Source of the DNA: Herpetosiphon llansteffanensis
GTDB lineage: Bacteria > Chloroflexota > Chloroflexia > Chloroflexales > Herpetosiphonaceae
Reading direction: 5' to 3'
NCBI RefSeq assembly: GCF_003205875.1
Contig: NZ_PUBZ01000083.1
Coordinates: 1 to 64,000, forward strand
DNA length: 64,000 nucleotides
Shown: positions 34,387 to 42,683 of the stretch, piece by piece
How the letters are laid out: each line of letters starts with the position of its first letter
How positions within the stretch are numbered: the stretch's first letter is position 1
Notes under the pieces: generated by a model
The model's input: only the letters and a program-made list of their open reading frames with translations
Told to the model about the DNA's origin: nothing
The model's database searches: none
Program-made: the position numbers and the translations under genes

Positions 34387-35310
34387 ATGATGCAAGTTCC
34401 GCTGACGCAACTGAGCGATCAGATTGCCATGATCGATAATGGCCTGCTGACAACCGATGGTTTTGGCGCTACCTATGTGGTACAAGGCGATCAGGTTGCT
34501 CTAATCGAAACTGGTACATCATTAACCGCCGAAGCAACCTTAGCTGGTTTGCAACAACTTGGAATCGACCCCGACGCAGTTGAACATATCCTCTTAACTC
34601 ATGTCCACATGGATCACAGTGGTGGGGCGGGGATTTTGGCTCAACATTTGCCCAATGCCAAGGTCTATTTGCACTCGCTGACAGCTGCGCATTTGGCCGA
34701 GCCAAGCAAGCTGATGCGCAGCGTGGAGCGGGCCGTTGGCCCAATGTGGCAGGTTTATGGCACGATGCAGCCAATTGCCGCCGAACGGATTGTAGCTGCC
34801 GAGCATTTGAGCCTAAATCTCGGCAAAGAGATTGTGCTCGAAGCTGTGCCAACGCCTGGCCACTCGCCCGATCATCTCGCCTTTTGGGAAGCTCATTCGG
34901 GCACGCTGTGGGCTGGCGATTCAATTGGGATTTTGATGAGTAGCTATAATCTCAATATGCCCGTAACCCCGCCACCAGCCTTCAATTTGGCCGATCAGCT
35001 GCAAGCCTTCCAAACTTTAGCCAACTATCCGATTCGCCAATTGTTGCCTTCGCACTTTGGCCCGACGGTTGCGCCGCCAGCCTTGGCAATCGAAGAAATG
35101 CACGAGCGTTTGGTCAAGATCGTGCGCGATGTACGTGATAATCTGCATGCTGCTGAATTGCCAGTTGAGGCGATTGTTGAACGAGCTTTGCCGACCAAAG
35201 AGCCTGTTTCGCCAGCGCTCAATTTGGTGTTGTGGGGCAATTTGGCGATGAGTGTGCATGGCTTAAAACTGTTTTTTGATCGCAATCCGCAGGCAGTTGA
35301 ATTGATTTAA
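34387..35310 (+). CDS. MBL-fold metallo-hydrolase
   Basis: The 307-residue protein has the binuclear metal motif LLTHVHMDHSGGAG (HxHxDH), with later metal ligands at VPTPGHSPDH and LWAGDSIG. This is the glyoxalase II/metallo-beta-lactamase superfamily. The substrate is unknown; the general architecture with a C-terminal helical extension resembles glyoxalase-II-like and lactonase-like hydrolases. AACGGAG precedes the tandem ATG codons at 34387 and 34390. The gene is divergent from the ribosomal operon and ends in a bidirectional terminator. Confidence 0.85.
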   Translation: MMQVPLTQLSDQIAMIDNGLLTTDGFGATYVVQGDQVALIETGTSLTAEATLAGLQQLGIDPDAVEHILLTHVHMDHSGGAGILAQHLPNAKVYLHSLTAAHLAEPSKLMRSVERAVGPMWQVYGTMQPIAAERIVAAEHLSLNLGKEIVLEAVPTPGHSPDHLAFWEAHSGTLWAGDSIGILMSSYNLNMPVTPPPAFNLADQLQAFQTLANYPIRQLLPSHFGPTVAPPALAIEEMHERLVKIVRDVRDNLHAAELPVEAIVERALPTKEPVSPALNLVLWGNLAMSVHGLKLFFDRNPQAVELI

Positions 35311-35316
35311 ATGCAG

Positions 35317-35345
35317 GAGCGCAGGATGAAGCTCATCCTGCGCTC
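35317..35345. terminator. Bidirectional terminator between MBL and PlsC genes
   Basis: GAGCGCAGGATGA (35317-35329) pairs perfectly with TCATCCTGCGCTC (35333-35345), with a 3-nt loop, between convergent genes. Confidence 0.82.
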
Positions 35346-35351
35346 TATTGC

Positions 35352-36644
35352 TTAATCGTTTAAGCTCAAAATTGTGTTCGAAATTTGCTCGCCCAAATCG
35401 CGGCGGCGTTGCAATAATTGGCTGGTGAGGTCTGGTTGGGTGAGGCGTAGCCACGAAGCGGCGGTTGCCTCGCGCACAGCGCGCCAGCGTTCGCTCCAGC
35501 GCAGGGCAATAAAGCCAAATAACGGGGCTAGTAGCAACACAATCAAGCCAGCTTGCCAAGTTGTCAACAAGCCAATGATTAGGCTGGTTACAATCCAGCC
35601 AATTGGTTGCAAAACCATGCCTGCAATCAATTTAATTGTGCTCAACACTTCTAGCTCTTTGGTCATTCTGGTGGCGATGATGCCGCTGAGCCGATACATT
35701 GGGTAGCTGAGCAAAATGCCACATGCTGCCGGAATAAAAGCCAGCAATGTCCACAAAAATTTGCGCCAAAAGCGCCAACGGGTGGCCAAGGGCAATTGTG
35801 GTGCCCACGGGTCGGCGATGCCCAAAAGCCGCAAAGTGCGGGCGTAGCGTTGCGCTTTGGCCGCTAGGGTTGCTAATTGCACCCGTTCGGTTGGGGTGAG
35901 CGAGGTATAGGCTTCGCGGCCACTTGGGCGCTTGCGTCGTAAGCGATCGACCGTCCAGCCGACCATCACTGGTAGGCCACGTAATAGCTCGGCATTGCCA
36001 GCTTGGAACACCACGCCGCCCAAATGCTCAGCCATGCGTGTGGTCAAACTAGCAACTGCTTGTTCGCGCTCGGCCTCGGCATGCTGAAATTGATTAACGT
36101 TAATTGGTTTGCCAACTAATAAGAGTACTGAAGAACGAAAAATATGCTTATCTTCATACCACAAGCCAATTGGCACAATCTTCAAATCGAGTTGCCAATT
36201 GTGCTCGGCCTCTGCGCCTAAGGCAATTCGGGCGGCACCTGAACGCAACGGCAACAGATAGGCTTCTGAGTGTGATGTGCCTTCGGGAAACAAGGCTAAA
36301 TGGTGTTGATCGGCGAGTAATTGACGGCAGCGGGCAAAGGTTTGTTCATTCAAATCGCGGGTATTGCTGCCCTCAGCTGCATCGCTTTGGCGATAAATTG
36401 GCAAAGCTCCAAACGCTTGCATCATCCAACGGCCAATTGGATTGTTGAAAAAGGTATTTTTGGCCAAAAACGCGACCGGCTGGCCGAGAATCAACATTAA
36501 CAACAATGGGTCGAGCAAGCCATTGGGGTGGTTGAGCACGAACATCACCCGCCCACGGGGCAACTGTTCTAAGCCTTCGACGGCGATGCGTGGGTAGTAC
36601 AAACGTAAGAGGCGAAACACCAGCCAACGAACAAAACGACCCAT
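35352..36644 (-). CDS. PlsC-like glycerophospholipid acyltransferase
   Basis: This 430-residue membrane-associated protein has the acyltransferase motif I NHPNGLLD (NHx4D), block III FPEGTSHSE and the block IV segment KIVPIGLWY. The catalytic domain occupies the N-terminal half; a C-terminal region with two to three hydrophobic segments follows, which makes it longer than ordinary 1-acyl-sn-glycerol-3-phosphate acyltransferases. It probably acylates lysophosphatidate or a related acceptor in lipid synthesis. GGGGGA lies 6 nt before ATG 36644. It is divergent from the unknown 206-residue gene. Confidence 0.87.
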   Translation of the reverse strand: MGRFVRWLVFRLLRLYYPRIAVEGLEQLPRGRVMFVLNHPNGLLDPLLLMLILGQPVAFLAKNTFFNNPIGRWMMQAFGALPIYRQSDAAEGSNTRDLNEQTFARCRQLLADQHHLALFPEGTSHSEAYLLPLRSGAARIALGAEAEHNWQLDLKIVPIGLWYEDKHIFRSSVLLLVGKPINVNQFQHAEAEREQAVASLTTRMAEHLGGVVFQAGNAELLRGLPVMVGWTVDRLRRKRPSGREAYTSLTPTERVQLATLAAKAQRYARTLRLLGIADPWAPQLPLATRWRFWRKFLWTLLAFIPAACGILLSYPMYRLSGIIATRMTKELEVLSTIKLIAGMVLQPIGWIVTSLIIGLLTTWQAGLIVLLLAPLFGFIALRWSERWRAVREATAASWLRLTQPDLTSQLLQRRRDLGEQISNTILSLND

Positions 36645-36692
36645 GAATGTCCCCCAAACTTCTGTGATACGATAGCTGCAAAGGAGGCAGTT

Positions 36693-37313
36693 ATGGATAC
36701 CACCGAACTACGTGGCTTGCTTGCCAGTTTACCCCCAGCTGTGCTGCAAGCGCTAGAAAGCGGCGATAGCGTGGCGTTTGAAGCAGCTTTTGCCGCGATG
36801 CCGGTCGCACAACAAACCCTCGTTAGTCAACAGCTTGAGCAATTTCAGCAGTTTCAGATTGAGCAAGCGCTTGATACCTATGCAGAAGCGCCAACCCTTG
36901 AGCAATTGATCGACCAACTTCCACTCGATTTGCGCGAAGCGGTGTTGAATAACGATCAAGCCCAAATTCAAGCCTTGTATGATCGCTTAGAGCGCCATGA
37001 GCAAGACCAAATTGGTGAGTTATTGCTGAGCATTCAAATGCTGGTTGCCAAACAGAGTGATGCTGGCGGCGGAATGGATCTTGAAGATTTTACAAGTTTG
37101 CTTGATGCTATTGTAGCAGCAACTCATGATCCTGCGCTACCACGGGCCGAACTACGTTTGACCTTGGCCGACCTTGAGAGCCTTGGTTGGCAACTGAGCA
37201 ACCCAGTTGAGCAAATTTGGGCTGGCGAACGCGACCAGCAACGCCTACTCTATGGCCTTGATGATCGCGACCGCGACCTGATTAATTATATTCTCGCAAC
37301 ACTCAAGCACTAA
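36693..37313 (+). CDS. Hypothetical Gln/Leu-rich helical protein, 206 aa
   Basis: No family was recognised. The protein is acidic, entirely helical by composition, and contains two related segments, LASLPPAVLQALESGDSVAF (about 10-29) and QLPLDLREAVLNNDQAQIQA (about 73-92), which look like a duplicated helical unit. There is no signal peptide or membrane segment. AAGGAGG precedes the ATG. The gene lies 48 nt from the divergent PlsC gene. Codon use is normal for the window. Confidence 0.72.
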   Translation: MDTTELRGLLASLPPAVLQALESGDSVAFEAAFAAMPVAQQTLVSQQLEQFQQFQIEQALDTYAEAPTLEQLIDQLPLDLREAVLNNDQAQIQALYDRLERHEQDQIGELLLSIQMLVAKQSDAGGGMDLEDFTSLLDAIVAATHDPALPRAELRLTLADLESLGWQLSNPVEQIWAGERDQQRLLYGLDDRDRDLINYILATLKH

Positions 37314-37414
37314 TATACGCAACATAACCAACAGATGATTGTACCCAAAGATACATTGCTTGATGTAGCTACGGCTTCGCTTGAACTGTAAGAATGGCTT
37401 GAACTGATAACCTA

Positions 37415-37442
37415 TTGCTAATATCCAAGATCTTCATATAAT
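37415..37442 (+). promoter_or_regulatory. Candidate promoter for the Nif11-like gene
   Basis: TTGCTA (37415-37420) and TATAAT (37437-37442) are separated by 16 nt, 36 nt before the start codon. The -10 is perfect; the -35 matches 4 of 6 positions. Confidence 0.6.
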
Positions 37443-37477
37443 GATGGTCATCCAACATCCTACCCTGGAGGAACCGT

Positions 37478-37693
37478 ATGAGTTCAAAGCATAGCGATGA
37501 ATTTCAACGCCTGATCGATCAAGCCACCTCGGACGAAGCCTTCCGTCAAGAACTGTTGGATAGCAGCGACATTGCTGCAACGCTTAAAAACCATGGCTTT
37601 GATTTAACTGATGATGAGCTGAAACAAGTCGAAACATCTGCAACTAATTATAAAGATACGAGTTTCCACCGAGGCGCAGCATTCTGGGGTTAA
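37478..37693 (+). CDS. Nif11-like leader peptide, possible RiPP precursor
   Basis: The 71-residue peptide resembles Nif11-type leader peptides: a helical acidic region (SDEFQRLIDQATSDEAFRQE, then the block ATLKNHGFDLTDDELKQVE near 34-52) followed by a short tail ATNYKDTSFHRGAAFWG. Nif11 leaders guide modification enzymes to a C-terminal core in RiPP precursors such as some lanthipeptides. Here the tail has no Cys and only a few Ser/Thr, and no modification enzyme is adjacent, so it could be an orphan or have another function. GGAGGA lies 6 nt before the ATG. Confidence 0.62.
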   Translation: MSSKHSDEFQRLIDQATSDEAFRQELLDSSDIAATLKNHGFDLTDDELKQVETSATNYKDTSFHRGAAFWG

Positions 37694-37719
37694 TCCTTAT
37701 CGATTGAAACCCTTTCTAT

Positions 37720-37748
37720 TGAGTCACAATCACAACGGTTGTGACTCA
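37720..37748. terminator. Hairpin after the Nif11-like gene
   Basis: TGAGTCACAA (37720-37729) pairs perfectly with TTGTGACTCA (37739-37748), with a 9-nt loop. There is no U-tract, and the right arm covers the alternative GTG start (37741) of the phosphatase gene. It may regulate that gene rather than terminate. Confidence 0.5.
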
Positions 37749-37758
37749 GTACTATACT

Positions 37759-39147
37759 ATGGCCCAACAACATTTATCTGCACAAAACCGAGATCTTGAA
37801 ATTCAAAGTACACTGCAACGAAAAGCAGTGTTTCTTCGTTACATCAATAAAACAATAATTTATATTCATTACTTTCTCTTAGCATATATATTTTTATTAC
37901 TATTCAAGACATTAGATATTAAGTATATATATTCAGTGTTGTATATATTATCGAGTATAGGTATACTAATTTATACAGATACGCTTCGAAAGAAAGGTAA
38001 GATAGATTTATCAGCTAAAATAATATCGATCTTTATTAATGTACTTATTGCATTGACAATGCTTATTAATCTTCTTTCAGATTCGTTTGATACAGCGATT
38101 ACATTTAGTTATGTTCTTAGCCTCTCGATATTAATCTCAGCTTTTATTGTAAATTCAAAATTTTCTATTATTCAAACTATTGTTAACATTATTTTTATTT
38201 TAGCTGTTTTTATACCTCGAAACGGTGTTTCTGCAATTATTCCAATCACTGGATTCTTAATCATGATTACTTTAATTGCTTGGCTCTACCAACGCACGCT
38301 TGATAATTCGATGATCTCGCTCCAAGAAGCCCGTCAACAATTGATGCAAGATACGCTGATTCGCCAAGAGTTGGCGATTGCGCGTAATTTGCAACAAGAC
38401 CTCTACCCCAAGCCCCAACACTATAGCGAATGCCTCGATATTGGCGCTTCGGTGCAGCCAGCACTTGAAACGAGCGGTGATTTGTATGATCTGATTCGTT
38501 TGAACGATGATGAAATTGCAATTATTGTCGGTGATGCAACTGGCAAGAGTGTTGCTGCGGCGATGGTTATGGCCATGACCCGCTCGATTATTCGCAGCGA
38601 GGCGCGGCGTTCGCGCAACCCCGGCCATGTGTTGCGCCATGTCAATGCAATTTTGCACGCCGACGATGCAGTTAATCAGATGATGACGGTTTGGTATGGG
38701 GTGCTCAATTTGCGCAATCATCAATTGCGATTTGCCAATGCAGGACACCCGTTTCCACTCTTGCGGCGCAATGGCACGATTCAGGAATTAGAGGCCTTTG
38801 GCACGCCGCTGCGCTCAATTCGCAACTTCCCCTATGCCGAGCAAACCATCCAATTGCAAGCCAAAGATCGCTTGGTAGTTTATACCGATGGCGTAATTGA
38901 GACCATGAACGAGCAACGCGAGTTGTATAGTTTTGATCGCTGGTGTACCGCCGTGCGCGAGTTGGAAGCAGAAAATACCGCTAGCTTGATTGATGCCTAT
39001 TGCGCAGATGTTGATCGCTTCCGTGGTGCTGCCCGCCAAGCAGACGACCTGACCTTGGTGATCGTTGATATTATTAAAGATCCTAGCGAGTTGATAACCC
39101 TTCCCGTCGCTGATACCACAACTGTTGTTGTAGGCGCTGATCAATAA
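37759..39147 (+). CDS. Membrane-anchored PP2C/SpoIIE-type serine phosphatase
   Basis: The 462-residue protein has five to six membrane segments in the first 190 residues, a coiled helix (EARQQLMQDTLIRQELAIAR) and a C-terminal PP2C/SpoIIE phosphatase domain. The motifs SGDLYDLI, VGDATGKSVAAAM, ANAGHPFPL and YTDGVIET supply the metal Asp residues. It would dephosphorylate an anti-sigma antagonist such as the STAS protein at 300. The membrane part (37790-38270) is much more AT-rich than the phosphatase part, which suggests a mosaic origin. No ribosome site is visible at ATG 37759 or GTG 37741. The last 65 nt overlap the convergent gene. Confidence 0.82.
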   Translation: MAQQHLSAQNRDLEIQSTLQRKAVFLRYINKTIIYIHYFLLAYIFLLLFKTLDIKYIYSVLYILSSIGILIYTDTLRKKGKIDLSAKIISIFINVLIALTMLINLLSDSFDTAITFSYVLSLSILISAFIVNSKFSIIQTIVNIIFILAVFIPRNGVSAIIPITGFLIMITLIAWLYQRTLDNSMISLQEARQQLMQDTLIRQELAIARNLQQDLYPKPQHYSECLDIGASVQPALETSGDLYDLIRLNDDEIAIIVGDATGKSVAAAMVMAMTRSIIRSEARRSRNPGHVLRHVNAILHADDAVNQMMTVWYGVLNLRNHQLRFANAGHPFPLLRRNGTIQELEAFGTPLRSIRNFPYAEQTIQLQAKDRLVVYTDGVIETMNEQRELYSFDRWCTAVRELEAENTASLIDAYCADVDRFRGAARQADDLTLVIVDIIKDPSELITLPVADTTTVVVGADQ

Positions 39148-40450
39148 TCTGTGCATCAGGCCGCACTCCCAACACCGCTTGCACATACCAGGCACTAAAT
39201 GTTGTTTGATCGTCGTTGCTTAGCAATTGGCCATTCGCTGGCTGTTGTTGCAGCAGCACGATTGCTTGATCGCGGCTTTGGGTTTGGCCCCGCAGCGAAT
39301 AGTGCCAACCCAAGGGCAAGCAGATTAACATCAACATTGGCGCGAGCCAAATCCAACCTGCCAGCCTTGGCTTTTGTGCCAACCACACTACGCCCAAACC
39401 AAGCAGCCAACCAGCCAAGCCATGGATTGGCAAAAGATAGATTTGGGCATCAGCGCCGCCATAACTGATAGCCCAAAGCAGTGTTATCCCAGCCCAACCA
39501 ATCAGCATCCAGCGTTGTGCTAGCGTAATTTTTTGCCAGCCACAGCCAATTAACAGCGGCCCGACGATCCACCAATAGCTGGCCAGTAAATCACGAAATG
39601 CTAAAATGCAGCGTTGAAGTTGCTCGCTCAGTGGCACTGCGCCAACTAAATAGCGGTATTCACTAGCGCTGATGTGGCTGATTGCGCCAGCAAAACTGCG
39701 CCAATCGCCCCAACTTGCTTGCGGAACCGCCGCGCCACGCCATGGCAATACGAGATAGCTACTCACGCCAAGCAGCAGCATGAGCAAAAATAGCCCAATT
39801 TGCTGCCATTTAATCGGCCATTTGGCCTTAAACCACCACAAACCAAAGCCGACCAACCACGCAGCAACTGGTAGTTGCACACCCAACCCCAAGCCGCATA
39901 CGAAGCCAAGCGCCGCCAGCGTACGCGTTTGTTGCCAGCACTGCCAACGCAGGCTGAGCCACAGCAAAAGCAGCTGAAACAAATTGGCCAACGCATACAC
40001 TTCTACCACTAATGCTTGTTGCCAAATTCGTTGGCTCAAGCCAAAGCCCAAACCTGCGGCCAGCATTGCGCTCCAGCGGATCGAGCGTGGTTGTTCGCTG
40101 GCGCTTAATCCAACACATGCGGCTGCGATGCCTGCACTCAAGGCCGTTACTAATCCACTCAATAGTGCTAAGCGCTGGGCTGGCTCGCCGCCAAACCAGT
40201 GGAGCGCAACTTCCCCAATCAGGAGGTAGGTTGGCGAGCCTGGTGGATGCGGCACTGCGCCAAACCAGAGTGCGGTTGCTAATTCGCCGCTGTCGCTGCT
40301 GCCATAAGCTGTGCTTATACTTGGGCTGCTCATCAGCCAATAGATTGGCAAGAGTAGGCCGACAATCAGCCAAGGCAAGGTCTGATCCATCCATTGGCGT
40401 GCTGGCTGCGTGATATAGTGTGACGATTGTTTTGCAGTTTGAGGATTCAT
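39083..40450 (-). CDS. DUF2723 family multipass membrane protein
   Basis: This 455-residue protein shows the DUF2723 signature near its N-terminus, SDSGELATALWFGAVPHPPGSPTYLL, and about ten hydrophobic segments. Members are thought to be GT-C-like protein or lipid glycosyltransferases, with Asp/Glu residues near TM1. Glycosyltransferase genes flank it. Its first ATG is only 6 nt from the divergent start at 40457; Met21 (40390) is an alternative start. The 3' end overlaps the convergent phosphatase gene by 65 nt, which is unusual, and the stop is intact. Confidence 0.82.
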   Translation of the reverse strand: MNPQTAKQSSHYITQPARQWMDQTLPWLIVGLLLPIYWLMSSPSISTAYGSSDSGELATALWFGAVPHPPGSPTYLLIGEVALHWFGGEPAQRLALLSGLVTALSAGIAAACVGLSASEQPRSIRWSAMLAAGLGFGLSQRIWQQALVVEVYALANLFQLLLLWLSLRWQCWQQTRTLAALGFVCGLGLGVQLPVAAWLVGFGLWWFKAKWPIKWQQIGLFLLMLLLGVSSYLVLPWRGAAVPQASWGDWRSFAGAISHISASEYRYLVGAVPLSEQLQRCILAFRDLLASYWWIVGPLLIGCGWQKITLAQRWMLIGWAGITLLWAISYGGADAQIYLLPIHGLAGWLLGLGVVWLAQKPRLAGWIWLAPMLMLICLPLGWHYSLRGQTQSRDQAIVLLQQQPANGQLLSNDDQTTFSAWYVQAVLGVRPDAQIIDQRLQQQLWYQRREGLSTR

Positions 40451-40456
40451 CGATCT

Positions 40457-41614
40457 ATGCTTCCTGTTGTGATTGGGCTTGGCTTAGGCTTGGCTTCGTT
40501 GATTTTATTGGTGCGTGATGCGCTGTTGCTCAAAAAGATTCCCCAAATTGAGCCACGCCCAGCACTTGAGCCGCTGCCAAGCATCGATGTATTGGTGCCA
40601 GCTCGTAATGAAGCGCACAATATCGGCCATGTATTGCGTGGTATGGCGCTGCAAACCAGCAGCGATTGGCAACTGACCATTCTTGATGATCATTCGACCG
40701 ACCAAACTAGCGCGATTGTAGCCGAAGTTGCGGCCCACGATCAACGAGTGCGCTTGTTGCACGGCCAAAGCTTGCCCGCTGGCTGGACTGGTAAATGCTG
40801 GGCTTGTTGGCAATTGGCCGAGGCCAGTTCGAGCGACTGGTTGTTGTTTCTTGATGCTGATACCAAGCCACAGCCTGCGATGTTGAGCCAAGCGTTGGCC
40901 TATGCTGAAGCAGAAAAGCTCGATTTGCTGACATTTTTGCCTTTTTCGGAGCTTGGCAGTTTTTGGGAAAAAACCTTGCTACCAGCGTTTTTCTCAATTA
41001 TTCAGGCGGCCTATCCGGTGAGCAAAGTTAATACGCCTGGCTCTGGCGTTGTTTTAGCGAATGGCCAGTTTATTTTGGTGCGGCGCAGCGCCTACCTGCG
41101 CGCTGGCGGCCATGCAGCAGTGCGCGATCGGGTACTTGAGGATGTTGAATTAGCCCAAGCAATTGTGCGAGCCGGCGGTGTGATGAAGGCGGTGTATGCT
41201 GGCGAGTTGCTGCGAGTGCGCATGTACACCAATGGCAGCGAGGTACGCGAGGGCTTGGTTAAGAATGCGATTGCTGGCTTGCGCAATGGCGGCGCACGCT
41301 CTTCGTGGGCTGGTTTTCGCCAGATTTTGGTTGGAGTTGTGCCATTTGGCTTGGGTTTGCTGAGCATGTGGGCTTGGCTGCGCCGCTGGACATTCTGGCC
41401 AAAACTCGTATTGAGTGGCATGGCTGTGTTGTTAAATGGCTTTGCATTTTGGAGTTGGGGCCGTTTTATGCAGCAATTATATGGCTTGTCGCGTCGCCAT
41501 GCGCTGCTTTTTCCCTTGGGGATTGTCTGCTATATGCTGTTGGCGGCAGAAGCGGCATGGCGCATTTGGTCGGGGCGCGGCGTAACCTGGAAAGGCCGTA
41601 CCTACAAAGAATAA
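40457..41614 (+). CDS. Family 2 glycosyltransferase, membrane-bound
   Basis: The 385-residue protein starts with a membrane helix, then a GT2 catalytic domain with VLVPARNEAHNIG, the LDDHSTDQT motif, LPAGWTGKCWACWQLAE and LFLDADT, and ends with three to four hydrophobic segments. The GWxGKxWA block occurs in glycosyltransferases of the carotenoid, hopanoid or lipid group (CrtQ/CruC-like), and Chloroflexi glycosylate carotenoids, so this is a plausible substrate class but unproven. GAGG lies 11 nt before ATG 40457; TTG 40427 is a longer alternative that overlaps the divergent gene. Confidence 0.83.
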   Translation: MLPVVIGLGLGLASLILLVRDALLLKKIPQIEPRPALEPLPSIDVLVPARNEAHNIGHVLRGMALQTSSDWQLTILDDHSTDQTSAIVAEVAAHDQRVRLLHGQSLPAGWTGKCWACWQLAEASSSDWLLFLDADTKPQPAMLSQALAYAEAEKLDLLTFLPFSELGSFWEKTLLPAFFSIIQAAYPVSKVNTPGSGVVLANGQFILVRRSAYLRAGGHAAVRDRVLEDVELAQAIVRAGGVMKAVYAGELLRVRMYTNGSEVREGLVKNAIAGLRNGGARSSWAGFRQILVGVVPFGLGLLSMWAWLRRWTFWPKLVLSGMAVLLNGFAFWSWGRFMQQLYGLSRRHALLFPLGIVCYMLLAAEAAWRIWSGRGVTWKGRTYKE

Positions 41615-42652
41615 TTAAGTTAAAACGAGCTGCTTGACGACATGCTCCCAGCGAATATTGGCAACCATTGCTGGGCCATTGCTACCAAGGTTGGCTGCCA
41701 AGTCGGGCGATTGCCAAAGTGCATCGAGCCGCGCAGCCATGGCCCGTGGCTCTGCGGGAGCGACAAATCCGGTTAGTCCATCGTGGATAAACTCTAAAAC
41801 GGTGCCAGAATCTTGGGCTGTCAGCACTGGTTTGGCAGCCTCAAGCGCTTCGATCGTAGCAAAGCCAAAATCCTCGTCGATGGGGGCATAAAACACGGCG
41901 CGGGCATCAGCATACAAATCAATTAATGTTTGATCATCCATCCAGCCGCGAAACTCGACCCGTTGTTCTAGCCCCAATTGCTTGCTCAGGGCTTGGAGTT
42001 CGGCCATCGCTGGGCCACGGCCACCGATAATCGCCTTGACTGGTTGTTCGGTGTAGGCCAGCGCATGCAGCAATAAATCGAGCCGTTTGGCCTGATCAAG
42101 CCGCGAAATGCTCAAAATATAGGGTTTGTAGCTGCCTTGGCGCAAGCGCCCGCTATAAATCGATGGTGGATAGAGCGGCGTACTGGCGAGGTCGTTGAAG
42201 CGTTGCAAGCGTTGGCTAACAATCTTGGAAATGCTAAAACGACGTTTGGCTTCAGCTAAGGCTTGGTGATCAAGCTTGGTTAATGTTCGTGCCAGTTGAT
42301 CATCATCAGGTTGGCTGCCCCAATCGCTCCAGTTTGTGCCACGCCAATCGTAGAGTTGACGATGCTGATGCACCAACCAAACAACTTTTTTGGGGTGAGC
42401 AACCGCATATGAGGGGAATTTGGTACAGATAACTTGATCGACAGGCCGATCTTCGACGTGGCTTAGATCGAGCATGCGCCAAGCCAACGCGCTATTCAGC
42501 AACTCGCGATGCGGCGTGCGGGTGAAGGGCAAGGCCACCAAATCGGCTTCGTGGCCTGCTTGACGTAAGGCGTTTACCAGCCCTTCGGCGAGCAATTCGG
42601 CCCCACCACGGGCAAAAGGCACTTGGGCTGTACAAACAAGAATCCGTTTCAT
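41615..42652 (-). CDS. Family 4 glycosyltransferase
   Basis: The 345-residue protein is a GT-B fold GT4 enzyme: N-terminal LVCTAQVPFARGGAELLAEG, a middle YILSISRLDQAKRLDLLL that marks the C-domain, and the ERGPxMxE-type nucleotide-sugar site (IIGGRGPAMAELQ) with the EDFGFATIEALEAAKPV catalytic motif. It transfers a sugar from a nucleotide donor to an unknown acceptor. Its stop directly abuts the stop of the convergent GT2 gene. Confidence 0.88.
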   Translation of the reverse strand: MKRILVCTAQVPFARGGAELLAEGLVNALRQAGHEADLVALPFTRTPHRELLNSALAWRMLDLSHVEDRPVDQVICTKFPSYAVAHPKKVVWLVHQHRQLYDWRGTNWSDWGSQPDDDQLARTLTKLDHQALAEAKRRFSISKIVSQRLQRFNDLASTPLYPPSIYSGRLRQGSYKPYILSISRLDQAKRLDLLLHALAYTEQPVKAIIGGRGPAMAELQALSKQLGLEQRVEFRGWMDDQTLIDLYADARAVFYAPIDEDFGFATIEALEAAKPVLTAQDSGTVLEFIHDGLTGFVAPAEPRAMAARLDALWQSPDLAANLGSNGPAMVANIRWEHVVKQLVLT

Positions 42653-42683
42653 TGGCTCTCAACGCTAAGTGATTAGGCCGCCA

